Made by a program: the position numbers and the translations under genes
Shown here: in pieces, positions 13,006-20,785 of the stretch
Layout of the letters: each line of letters opens with the position of its first letter
Position numbering within the stretch: the stretch's first letter is position 1
Assembly: GCA_040007095.1 (NCBI GenBank)
Contig: JBDTVS010000062.1
Span: 1-26,242 of the forward strand
Length of the DNA: 26,242 bases
Source of the DNA: JBDTVS01 sp040007095
Lineage (GTDB): Bacteria > Acidobacteriota > Vicinamibacteria > Vicinamibacterales > CAVVIG01
Direction of reading: 5' to 3'
Notes under the pieces: generated by a model
Database searches by the model: none
What the model was told of the DNA's origin: nothing
What the model saw: only the letters and a program-made list of their open reading frames with translations

Positions 13006-15006
13006 CTATTCCTCGGGGGCGAAAAACCCGCCCAGACTCGAGACCGTGAACCCTCCGCCGCGCACGCGGATATCCACCGCGCGCCAGCCACCGTCGTGCG
13101 CCGAGTTCGTCGACGTATAGCCAATGACAAAGCGGCGCCGAAGATTCTCGATAATCTGGTGGAACTGATCGACGAGGGCTCTGGATTCGGACGCGAAATA
13201 CGCCGTCCCCCCCGACTCGGCGGCAAGACGTTCGAGCACCTTGCGCTCGACGTTGGGGCCGAGGCCAATCGGAAAGACCATCGCCCCCACCGACCGTCCC
13301 AGCTTCAGTACCTCGTCGAGCGTGTGCGTGCTCCCGGGCGCGGTGCCCGGATTGTCCTCGTCGCGGCCGTCGGTCAGGATCACGATCGCGTGGCGTCCTG
13401 GCACTTCCTTCAAGTGCGTCAGCGAGGTCCACATCGCATCGTAGAGCGCCGTGCCGCCATTCGCGACGTACTGGTCGATCCCGTCGAGGGTCAATTGCCG
13501 GTCCGTTGCGAGCACGTGCCCGAAGACCACCTTGTCGGCAAACGTAATCAGCGCGAGCTTGTCTTCGGGCCGGACCGCGGCCACGAAATCGCGCGCCGCC
13601 TCCTGCACGGCAGCGGCGCTCTTCTTCATGCTCCCGCTGGCGTCCAGATCGAGCACGATCGAGACTGGATCCACCGCCTCTTGAAACGTGTCGACTTTCT
13701 GCACGACGCCGTCCTCGAGGACCTCGAGGTCGTCTGCCGCGATGTCCACGAACTGGTTGCGGGCATCGGCCACTCTGATTTCGAGCGACGGGTGGATCGG
13801 CGCCGGCTTCGGGGCAAAATAGCCGGTCCGCGTTCTCACACGATACCCGTTGGGCACGTCGACGACGATCGGTCGCCACTTCCCGTCCTTGCGATGATTC
13901 TCAGGCGTGTAGGTGATGAGATATCGGTTGTGGGCATCGACGTTTACCGCGCCGGCGATGCTGACGAGGTCCGGCTCGCGCGGCGGGAAGAACACGCGGC
14001 CGCCGGTCTCCTCGGCAATCCGCCGCAGCATCGATTCGCCTCTGAGCGAAATGCCCGCCACGCCGCCAATCCCGACGACGTAGACCGTGACGTGCGCCGC
14101 CTGCGCACTCGACAGGACCTGCTCGATCGGCTTGGTGCTGTTCTCGTCGTAGCCGTCGGTAATCAACACGATGGTGCGCCGCCCCTCGACGCCTTCGAGT
14201 AGCTTCGTGCTCTCCCACAGGCCATCGAGAAACGCCGTGCCTCCGGCCGCGCGCATGACCTTGATCGCCTGAGCGATGGTCGGACCGTCGTTGGTCGGCC
14301 CGGTGATCGTCCCGATATGCGCGTTGAAGGGCGCGACAATGACTTTGTCGCGCTGCCGCAGCGCTTCGCTGAGGCGTTCGGCCGCCAGGCGCACGAAGTC
14401 CATCGTGCGCGACATGCTCTGACTGTTGTCGACCAGCAGGACCAGATTGGTTGGCAGGCTCTCGCGCGCGACCAGGTCGATTTTTTGCGCGACGCCGCTC
14501 TCGCGGACCGTGAACGCGGACGGCGCCAGGTCGGAGACAAAGCGGCCCGCGCTGTCGTAGACTCCGGCTTCGAGCAGGATGCTCGTGACCTCGGTCTGTT
14601 CCGAGACCTCATAGGGTGGGAGGACGACCCTGTCGCTGATCAGCCGCCCCCCCGCGTCTCCAGCCTGGACGACGATCGTGCGCTCCTCAAACGGGTTCTC
14701 GTCGACCCAGTCGACGGCCGAATAGCGACCCGCATCCGCCGTCCCCACCAGCTTGCCGTCGACGTAAAAGCTGACGGGCGACAGCGCCTGTCCCGGCGGG
14801 ACCTCGACCTGGGCGACGATCCGCACTCTCGTGACGACCCCGGTGCGCCCCAGCGGCGAGGTAATCCGGATGGTCGCGGTGGCGGACGCGGGCGCCTGGG
14901 CCGCCGACAGGACCGCCCCGAGCAGGCAGGCGACGGCGAGGGCGAGACGGCGCGTCAACGCGCGAGCTCGACCGACGCACCGGACTTCTCTTGTCAGGCT
15001 GAACAT
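13006..15006 (-). CDS. Secreted protein with two tandem VWA domains
   Basis: A 666-aa exported protein. Residues about 15-40 (ALTRRLALAVACLLGAVLSA) form a signal peptide. A beta-sandwich region (45-135) is followed by a first VWA domain (about 185-360) with MIDAS 'VDNSQSMS' (D193, S195, S197), 'AGGTAFLDG' and 'ITDGYDEN'. A second VWA domain (about 447-630) has MIDAS 'LDASGSMKKS' (D455, S457, S459), 'NGGTALYD' and 'LTDGRDEDN'. Each VWA is followed by the same kind of beta tail ending in '(Y/G)FAP', which points to internal duplication. VWA domains bind protein ligands through Mg2+. It is the last gene of the Tad locus, 20 bases after the AAA ATPase, and may stand in for the VWA-containing TadG, which is missing; that role is inference. 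Confidence 0.85.
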   Translation of the reverse strand: MFSLTREVRCVGRARALTRRLALAVACLLGAVLSAAQAPASATATIRITSPLGRTGVVTRVRIVAQVEVPPGQALSPVSFYVDGKLVGTADAGRYSAVDWVDENPFEERTIVVQAGDAGGRLISDRVVLPPYEVSEQTEVTSILLEAGVYDSAGRFVSDLAPSAFTVRESGVAQKIDLVARESLPTNLVLLVDNSQSMSRTMDFVRLAAERLSEALRQRDKVIVAPFNAHIGTITGPTNDGPTIAQAIKVMRAAGGTAFLDGLWESTKLLEGVEGRRTIVLITDGYDENSTKPIEQVLSSAQAAHVTVYVVGIGGVAGISLRGESMLRRIAEETGGRVFFPPREPDLVSIAGAVNVDAHNRYLITYTPENHRKDGKWRPIVVDVPNGYRVRTRTGYFAPKPAPIHPSLEIRVADARNQFVDIAADDLEVLEDGVVQKVDTFQEAVDPVSIVLDLDASGSMKKSAAAVQEAARDFVAAVRPEDKLALITFADKVVFGHVLATDRQLTLDGIDQYVANGGTALYDAMWTSLTHLKEVPGRHAIVILTDGRDEDNPGTAPGSTHTLDEVLKLGRSVGAMVFPIGLGPNVERKVLERLAAESGGTAYFASESRALVDQFHQIIENLRRRFVIGYTSTNSAHDGGWRAVDIRVRGGGFTVSSLGGFFAPEE

Positions 15007-15026
15007 GGTGCGCTGCGGTCAGGACA

Positions 15027-16358
15027 CTAGCTTGCGATGCTCGCCCACGAGCCAGTGGTTTCGACCTGCGACGTGTCCACGAAATAGCTCGCGGACGCGG
15101 CGAGTAGCAATTCGAACGTGAGCTGCTTCGGCTGACCGTAGTAACTCGCCAGCATGAGCGTCTGATTGATGAGATCGCGCGGCTGGCAGGCCCGAAGCTC
15201 GATCCGGCGCGGCCGGTAGAAGCTGCCAATCAGCGCCTCGACCATCGGCCGTTCGAAGGGAATGCCTCGTTCCTGGCAGCAACGTTCAAAGATGCGAATG
15301 TAGGCGTCTGGGGTTGGATTCTCTGCGTAGATCTTGTACTGGATGCGACGCAGAAATGCCTCGTCCACCAGGTCGGCGGGCCTCAGGTTGGTCGAAAAAA
15401 TCACAAGCGCGGCAAAAGGCATCTCCAGTTTTTCGCCTGATTGCAGCATGAGGTACTCCACCCGCGACTCGAGGGGCACCATCCACCAATTGAGAAGCTC
15501 GCGCGGGGGGCAGCGCTGGCGCCCGAAATCGTCGATCAGCAGGACTCCGCCGTTGGCCAGCGCCTGAACAGGCGCGCGATACACACCGCTGCCCGGGTTG
15601 TACCTGAGCCCCAGGGCCTCCAGGGTCAGCTCGCCGCCAACCGAGATCAGCGGACGCTTGCACACCACCCAACGGAGGTCGTATCGATCGACACCATATT
15701 TGTCGAGTCCCGGCGGCGCGACCGGTTCATGAACGGAGGCATCAAAGAGGCGGATAATCTGCCCGTCGACCTCGAGCGCATGGGGGATGGCGATCACTCC
15801 GCCCAACAGCCTGCGAACGCCTTTTGCCATGGCCGACTTGCCGTTGCCTGGCGGTCCATAGATGAAAATGGAGTGTCCTGAATTCACTGCCGGCCCGAGT
15901 TGGTCGAGCACCGACTGGTCGATGACGAGATGCGAAAAGGCGTCGCGCACCTGTTGACGCGTCGCCGCTCGAGGCGCCAACCGCATGAACTCGTCCATGT
16001 AGCGTCGATACTGCTGCAGAGTCACAGGCGCCGGGCCGGAGTAGTCGCTGCGCTCCAGATAGGCCACGGCGCGCCGATGGCCGGCGTCGCTCAACCGATA
16101 GCGATACGAGGCGCCGCCGATCACGGCGCCGCCCATGATTTCGCACAACTGCTGGCCTTTGAGCGACTCGAGAACCGGGCCGATCACGCCAAAGACGAGA
16201 CCGATCCGCTTCGACAGTTCGTGGCCGGTCGCCTCGCCGGCGAGATGGAGCGCCTTCAGCACGAGCCCGGTCACCAGATCTGAGCTGAGCCCGGTGTCCG
16301 CGAGCGTTGCCGGCGCGATGGGAAACGGCGCCGGCGAGAACTCCTCGGGTCTGTCCAT
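15027..16358 (-). CDS. AAA ATPase with N-terminal winged-helix-like region, Tad-locus associated
   Basis: A 443-aa cytoplasmic ATPase. Residues about 25-100 look like a winged-helix region (ATGHELSKRIGLVFGVIGPV). The AAA core has Walker A 'YGPPGNGKSAM' (about 168-175), Walker B 'GGVLLIDDFGR' (about 272-278), sensor-1 'VIFSTNLRP' and arginine-finger-like 'DEAFLRRIQYKI'. A C-terminal helical part follows. It resembles ATPases found next to Tad pilus genes in Acidobacteriota; the substrate is unknown. Pairing of an AAA ATPase with a VWA protein recalls MoxR-VWA modules, though the VWA partner here is exported. ATG 16358 overlaps the TPR stop; GTG 16361 directly before it is an alternative start. 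Confidence 0.82.
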   Translation of the reverse strand: MDRPEEFSPAPFPIAPATLADTGLSSDLVTGLVLKALHLAGEATGHELSKRIGLVFGVIGPVLESLKGQQLCEIMGGAVIGGASYRYRLSDAGHRRAVAYLERSDYSGPAPVTLQQYRRYMDEFMRLAPRAATRQQVRDAFSHLVIDQSVLDQLGPAVNSGHSIFIYGPPGNGKSAMAKGVRRLLGGVIAIPHALEVDGQIIRLFDASVHEPVAPPGLDKYGVDRYDLRWVVCKRPLISVGGELTLEALGLRYNPGSGVYRAPVQALANGGVLLIDDFGRQRCPPRELLNWWMVPLESRVEYLMLQSGEKLEMPFAALVIFSTNLRPADLVDEAFLRRIQYKIYAENPTPDAYIRIFERCCQERGIPFERPMVEALIGSFYRPRRIELRACQPRDLINQTLMLASYYGQPKQLTFELLLAASASYFVDTSQVETTGSWASIAS

Positions 16359-17356
16359 CACTGTGGACCGTCGATCGTCCCAGCAGCCAGCGTGCGGGCC
16401 TGCAACGCGCGCTGGCGGGCCTGTCTCACCGGAGGGTTGACCGCGTCGGCGTCGTCGAATGCCTCGGCTGCCTGCTCGAAAAGCCGGCTGCCGAGCAGGG
16501 CGATGCCCGTGTTATAGCGCGCCGCGCCGGCGCCCTTTGTCGAGGCAAACGCCTGGGTCGCCGACATCCGATCGCCTCCGGCCCAATACGCCAGGCCCAG
16601 ATTGTTATGCGCCGCGGCCAGGCCGGGCTCCAAGCCAACCGCGCGAGTGCACGCGACAATCGCCGGCTCGCTCTGCCCTTGCAGGAACTTGACGTAGCAG
16701 AGGTTGTTCAGCGCATACGACGCGTCCGGGTCACGCTGCAAGGCCGCGACAAACGCTGCCTCAGCCGCCGCCGTCTGACCCAGTTTCTGGAGGATGGTGC
16801 CAAGCGTGTTGTAGACCGTCGCCGAGGAGGGGGCGTAGTAGATCGCACGATGCGCGTCGCCGAGCGCGACGTTCGGCAGGCCCCAGTCACGCCAGACTCT
16901 GGCCAGACCATCGAACGAGGCCGCATCTCGGGGGTTCAGACGCAACGCGGCCTTGAAATGATCGTAGGCAGCATCGAGCACGCCCAGCTGCATGTAGGCG
17001 GCGGCCACTCGCCGCTGGTTGTCGGCGCTCGGCAGCACCGCGAGTAGAAGCCGGGCCGACGACAACTCGGGATCCCGGCCTTCGATCGTTGGGAGCGGCG
17101 TGGCCTGTGCCGGCGGCGGTGTGGCCGCCACCAACTGACGGAACGCCTCGATGGAACTCAGGAGCGATTCCTTCCGCGCCCGCGCAGCCGTCCGAGCGCC
17201 CTTCGCCTCGTCGGCTTCGGCGCCCGCGCCAGAAGTCGTCTCAGAAGGCCGCTGGATGAAACGTTGGCTTCGCGGCGCGCCCGCCACGCACCCACCGGAC
17301 AGCGAAGCCGCCAGAAGACACCCGACGACACGCGAGCCGACGCTCGTGACCAGCAT
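16358..17356 (-). CDS. tadD: TPR-repeat lipoprotein, TadD-like
   Basis: A 332-aa protein. The N-terminus MLVTSVGSRVVGCLLAASLS followed by GGC is a lipoprotein-type signal with C23 as the likely lipidated residue, although the -3 position is Ser instead of the usual Leu. A charged linker (about 30-60) follows, and from about residue 105 there are five or six TPR units: 'AAAYMQLGVLDAAYDHFKAA', 'DAASFDGLARVWRDWG', 'ATVYNTLGTILQKLGQ', 'ASYALNNLCYVKFLQGQ', 'AAAHNNLGLAYWAGGD'. In Tad systems the TPR lipoprotein TadD helps assemble the outer-membrane secretin, and the position after tadC agrees. ATG 17356 is chosen over an in-frame TTG at 17365; neither has a well-spaced ribosome-binding site. Confidence 0.82.
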   Translation of the reverse strand: MLVTSVGSRVVGCLLAASLSGGCVAGAPRSQRFIQRPSETTSGAGAEADEAKGARTAARARKESLLSSIEAFRQLVAATPPPAQATPLPTIEGRDPELSSARLLLAVLPSADNQRRVAAAYMQLGVLDAAYDHFKAALRLNPRDAASFDGLARVWRDWGLPNVALGDAHRAIYYAPSSATVYNTLGTILQKLGQTAAAEAAFVAALQRDPDASYALNNLCYVKFLQGQSEPAIVACTRAVGLEPGLAAAHNNLGLAYWAGGDRMSATQAFASTKGAGAARYNTGIALLGSRLFEQAAEAFDDADAVNPPVRQARQRALQARTLAAGTIDGPQ

Positions 17357-17394
17357 CTCTCTCAAGGTGGGACTCTGTTCGAAAACGATCGAAC

Positions 17395-17490
17395 CTACTC
17401 CTCTTTACTCAAGCGGCTTCTTCGCTTCATCAAATACAGCACCAGGACCACCACCGTCAGAGCCGTCAAGATCGCCGTCGTTGTGCTCAT
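17395..17490 (-). CDS. 31-aa single-span membrane peptide in the Tad operon
   Basis: A short frame starting MSTTTAILTALTVVVLVLYL and ending MKRRSRLSKEE. Residues about 5-20 form one hydrophobic helix, followed by a basic patch (MKRRSR), so the C-terminus should face the cytoplasm. AAGGGTGGG ends three bases before the ATG, a strong ribosome-binding site, which makes chance unlikely. It sits between tadC (46 bases upstream) and the TPR lipoprotein gene (39 bases downstream), in the same direction, so it should be co-transcribed with the pilus genes. Its function is unknown; a small accessory of the inner-membrane platform is a reasonable guess. Confidence 0.68.
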   Translation of the reverse strand: MSTTTAILTALTVVVLVLYLMKRRSRLSKEE

Positions 17491-17535
17491 GAACCCACCC
17501 TTCTCTCCCGCGTGTTGTGAGGAATAAGGACGCGC

Positions 17536-18450
17536 CTACTTATGCATGAAATCCCGAATGAAATGAATGATGGCCGGCCCGAGCACGACCACGTAGAACG
17601 CCGGAAAAAAGAACAGTACCAATGGGAACACCAGCTTCACGCCGACTTTCTGCGCCCGTTCCTCCGCCCGCTGACGACGCCTGGTTCTCGAGGTGTCTGC
17701 GTGCGTCCGAAGCGCCTGCCCGACACTCGTCCCGAACCGATCGGTCTGGACCAGCATCGCCACCAACGCGCGCACATCGTCTACCTTCGTGCGCTGGGCG
17801 AGGCTCTTGAAAGCATCTATGCGCGCCTTGCCCGCCCGAATCTCGCTGGTCAGGATCCTCAACTCCTCGGCGAGCGTCGGATACGCGATGGCCAACTCTT
17901 CGCTGGACTTGACGATGGCCTGGTCCAGACCCGAGCCCGCCTCGATGCAGACCACCAGCAAATCGAGGGCGTCCGGGAGGCCGTTTTCGATCTCCCTCCT
18001 TCGCTTCCCCATCGCGCGCTCGACGACGAGGCCCGGCACGAAAAACGCGAGGAGCCCAACCACCAGCGCCGCGATCCAGCCGCGGCGCGGCCCGAGAATG
18101 ATGATCGGCACGACTGCCGCAACGAGAGGCGTCAGGATCTCGAGCGCCGAATAGACCACCGGCGCGTATGGCTGCCGGAAGCCGGCTCGCGACAACCGCA
18201 GGCGCAGCCGAGAGCTCTCCTTCTCCGAGCGCTCGAAAATCCTGGTCAGACGGAGCCAGCCTTCCGACGGCGTCGGATTCGCCAGCGACACAATCTCCGG
18301 CAGGAGCACCGGCTGTTCCATCCTGGCGTTGTCGTGCAGTCGCCTTCGTCCGGCCGCGTTCCACGACGCCGCCAGCGATCCCAGCGACACAATCAGAATC
18401 GAGACGCCGACGAACACGGCGACGAGCGTCAGGATGAGCTCCATAGACAT
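17536..18450 (-). CDS. tadC: TadC, inner-membrane platform protein (type II secretion F family)
   Basis: A 304-aa polytopic membrane protein. There is one N-terminal membrane segment (about 5-29), a cytoplasmic region with 'RLRLRLSRAGFRQPYAP', two membrane segments (about 105-145), the T2SF core 'ENGLPDALDLLVVCIEAGSGLDQAIVKSSEEL' with 'RTKVDDVRALVAMLVQTDRFGTSVGQAL', and a last membrane segment (about 272-298). With TadB it forms the inner-membrane platform driven by the TadA ATPase during Flp pilus assembly. It starts one base after the TadB stop, so translation is coupled. 'MSMEL' offers a second Met at 18444. Confidence 0.93.
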   Translation of the reverse strand: MSMELILTLVAVFVGVSILIVSLGSLAASWNAAGRRRLHDNARMEQPVLLPEIVSLANPTPSEGWLRLTRIFERSEKESSRLRLRLSRAGFRQPYAPVVYSALEILTPLVAAVVPIIILGPRRGWIAALVVGLLAFFVPGLVVERAMGKRRREIENGLPDALDLLVVCIEAGSGLDQAIVKSSEELAIAYPTLAEELRILTSEIRAGKARIDAFKSLAQRTKVDDVRALVAMLVQTDRFGTSVGQALRTHADTSRTRRRQRAEERAQKVGVKLVFPLVLFFFPAFYVVVLGPAIIHFIRDFMHK

Positions 18451-18451
18451 A

Positions 18452-19417
18452 TCAGTACTCGATGTCCACGAGTTTGCGGACGATGAGCACGCCGGTCACC
18501 TGCAGCAGCACCGCGCCCTCGAGCATCCGGATGCCCAGTGGATCGGTCAGCAATACCCGGAATTGGGCTGGGCTGCTCATCATCAAGAAGACCGCCAGCA
18601 ACGGCGGCATTCCCGCGAGAATGTACGCCGTGATCCGGCCGTGCGCCGATCGGACGCGCACATCGCGCCGGATTCGGAAGCGCTCTCTCATGACCGCCGC
18701 CAGCCGATCGAGCACCTCGGCGAGGTTGCCGCCGGTCTCCCGTTGCGTGAGCACGGCGGTCACGAAGAACCGGGCGTCCAGCGAAGGCACGGCGTCGGCG
18801 AACGCCCGCAACGACTCCGAGAGTTGGGCGCCATAGTTCTGGCGCTCGTAGAGCTTCCGGAACTCGATGCCGGCCGGGGGGGGCAACTCGTCGGCCGCCA
18901 TCTTCAGTCCGGTCGACAGCGCATGCCCGGCGCGCATCGACCGCGCAATCAGGTCGATCGCCTCAGGAAACTGCTCTTCGAATTGTCGAACTCGCCGCGC
19001 CCCGAAGTTCCTGACGACGAACAGCGGAATCAGGCTCGCCCCGACCAGCACGGCGAGGCTCAGCCACCAGACGCGCACGTAGATACTGGCCGCGAGATAG
19101 GCGGCCACCCCGCCAACGGCGGAAATCAGCAGGAACTGCCCGAGGTTGAGCCGCAGCCCGCTTTGATCAAGCGTGCTCTGCAAGCGCCCGGTGAGGTAGC
19201 CGGATCTCGCCAGCAGCGTGTTGAAGATCGGAATGCCGCTGAGTTGATCGGGCTCCTTGAGCAGCGACGGCCCCTGCCGCGCGACCGTCGGCTCCCCGCC
19301 TTTCAGACGCCGTTTGAGCAACGTCTGCTCGCGCCGCTCAGGGACGACCACCACCAGCCAGTATGCAGCGAGGATCAACGCCGCGATCCCGATGAACGTC
19401 AACCACACAATCAGCAT
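18452..19417 (-). CDS. tadB: TadB, inner-membrane platform protein (type II secretion F family)
   Basis: A 321-aa partner of TadC. A leading membrane segment (about 3-25) ends 'VVVPERREQTLLKRRL'. 'NTLLARSGYLTGRLQ' follows, then paired membrane segments (about 90-133). The T2SF domain has 'QFEEQFPEAIDLIARSMRAGHALSTGLKMAA' and 'VLTQRETGGNLAEVLDRLAAVMRERFRIRRDVR', and the C-terminal membrane segments are 'ITAYILAGMPPLLAVFL' and 'MLEGAVLLQVTGVLIVRKLV'. TadB and TadC are paralogues that form the platform under the pilus. It starts 19 bases after the tadA stop, with a G-rich Shine-Dalgarno (about six bases upstream of ATG). Confidence 0.93.
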   Translation of the reverse strand: MLIVWLTFIGIAALILAAYWLVVVVPERREQTLLKRRLKGGEPTVARQGPSLLKEPDQLSGIPIFNTLLARSGYLTGRLQSTLDQSGLRLNLGQFLLISAVGGVAAYLAASIYVRVWWLSLAVLVGASLIPLFVVRNFGARRVRQFEEQFPEAIDLIARSMRAGHALSTGLKMAADELPPPAGIEFRKLYERQNYGAQLSESLRAFADAVPSLDARFFVTAVLTQRETGGNLAEVLDRLAAVMRERFRIRRDVRVRSAHGRITAYILAGMPPLLAVFLMMSSPAQFRVLLTDPLGIRMLEGAVLLQVTGVLIVRKLVDIEY

Positions 19418-19436
19418 TGTCGTGCCCCCCGAACGA

Positions 19437-20765
19437 TCAATTGACGTCCTGGAAATGCTCGAACATCTGCCCCGGAAGCACTCTACCGGATGAAAGAATG
19501 CGATCGGCGCACTGGGGCCGGATACCGGTCGCGCGGAAACGGCCGCGAACCTTGCCCTCTTCCGTCACACCCGCGCGCTCGAACACGAAGATGTCCTGCG
19601 TGCTCAGGACCCCACCTTCCATGCCGGTCACTTCCATGATGTTCGTGACGCGGCGGCGGCCGTCGGATAGCCGTGTCACGTGGGCCAGCAGGTGAATCGC
19701 CGACGCAATCTGCTGCCGGATGGCACGCTCGGGAAGATTCAGATTCGCCATCGCGACCATCGTGTCGAGCCGGTAGAGCGCGTCTCGCGAGCTGTTGGCG
19801 TGAATTGTCGTCAGGCCGCCGTCGTGGCCCGTGTTCATCGACTGGAGCATGTCCAGCGCCTCCTCGCCTCGCACCTCGCCGAGGATGATGCGATCGGGCC
19901 GCATTCGGAGGGCGTTGATGACCAGATCGCGCTGCCTGATGGCGCCCTTCCCTTCGATGTTGGCCGGCCGGGTTTCCAGGCGCACCACGTGGCGCTGCCG
20001 CAGCAGCAACTCGGCGGCGTCCTCAATCGTCACGATGCGCTCTTTGTCCGAGATGAACGACGACAACACGTTGAGCATCGTCGTCTTGCCGGCGCCGGTG
20101 CCGCCCGACACGATGACGTTCAAGCGGGAGGCGACGGCCGCGTTCAGGAAATCGAGCATCGGCTGCGTGAGCGTCTCGCGCACGACCAGATCCTGGGCTC
20201 CGAGGCGTTCGGTCCTGAATCGCCGGATGGAGAGCACCGGACCGTCGAGTGACAGGGGGGGGATAATTGCATTCACGCGCGAGCCGTCGGCCAGGCGGGC
20301 ATCGACCATCGGGCTCGATTCGTCGATTCGCCGGCCGACCGCGCTGACGATGCGCTCGATGATTCGCATCAGGTGGCGGTCGTCCTTGAACGCCATCTGG
20401 GTCAGCTCCAGGACGCCGTTGCGCTCGATGTAGACCTGGTCGAAGCGGTTGACGAGCACGTCAGAAATCGCCGGGTCGCGAAGCAGTTCCTCGAGCGGAC
20501 CGAGCCCGAACAGCTCGTTGAGCACATCCGTGGTCAATCGCTCGCGTTCCGACAGGCTGAGAGGCGTGGTCTCGGTCTCCCGCGCCAGGATGGCGACGAT
20601 TACCTGACGAATCTCGGGCTCGGCGTCCTCCCGTTTGACGTAGGCCAGCCGATCGAGATCCAACCGATCGAGCAGCGTCTGATGGATGCTGCTCTTCAGC
20701 TCCTGGTAATCCGAACGCCGGGTGTCGACCGGTAAGGCGTTACGCTGCGTGAGCGGGGATGCCAT
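19437..20765 (-). CDS. tadA: TadA/CpaF secretion ATPase
   Basis: A 442-aa type II/IV secretion ATPase of the CpaF/TadA branch that powers Flp pilus assembly (and, in some species, retraction). The N-terminal helical domain (about 20-90) precedes 'FGLGPLEELLRDPAISDVLVN'. 'DARLADGSRVNAIIPPLSLDGP' and 'LSIRRF' are family hallmarks. Walker A 'VSGGTGAGKTTMLNVL' lies at about 219-234, the Asp box at 'ERIVTIEDAAELLL', Walker B at 'RIILGEVRGEEALDMLQSMNTGHDGGLTTIHANS', and the His box just after it. It begins 20 bases after the tadZ stop with AAAGG upstream. Length and motifs are complete. Confidence 0.96.
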   Translation of the reverse strand: MASPLTQRNALPVDTRRSDYQELKSSIHQTLLDRLDLDRLAYVKREDAEPEIRQVIVAILARETETTPLSLSERERLTTDVLNELFGLGPLEELLRDPAISDVLVNRFDQVYIERNGVLELTQMAFKDDRHLMRIIERIVSAVGRRIDESSPMVDARLADGSRVNAIIPPLSLDGPVLSIRRFRTERLGAQDLVVRETLTQPMLDFLNAAVASRLNVIVSGGTGAGKTTMLNVLSSFISDKERIVTIEDAAELLLRQRHVVRLETRPANIEGKGAIRQRDLVINALRMRPDRIILGEVRGEEALDMLQSMNTGHDGGLTTIHANSSRDALYRLDTMVAMANLNLPERAIRQQIASAIHLLAHVTRLSDGRRRVTNIMEVTGMEGGVLSTQDIFVFERAGVTEEGKVRGRFRATGIRPQCADRILSSGRVLPGQMFEHFQDVN

Positions 20766-20785
20766 ATCTCTGACCTTTGCCTACC

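Noticed and set aside
12884..13879. Minus-strand frame (331 aa) overlapping the VWA gene
   Set aside because: Composition is Arg-rich and repetitive, in a different frame from the VWA gene with its intact MIDAS motifs.
17542..18486. Plus-strand frame (314 aa) over tadC
   Set aside because: Antisense shadow rich in Arg/His/Gln; tadC has full family motifs on the other strand.
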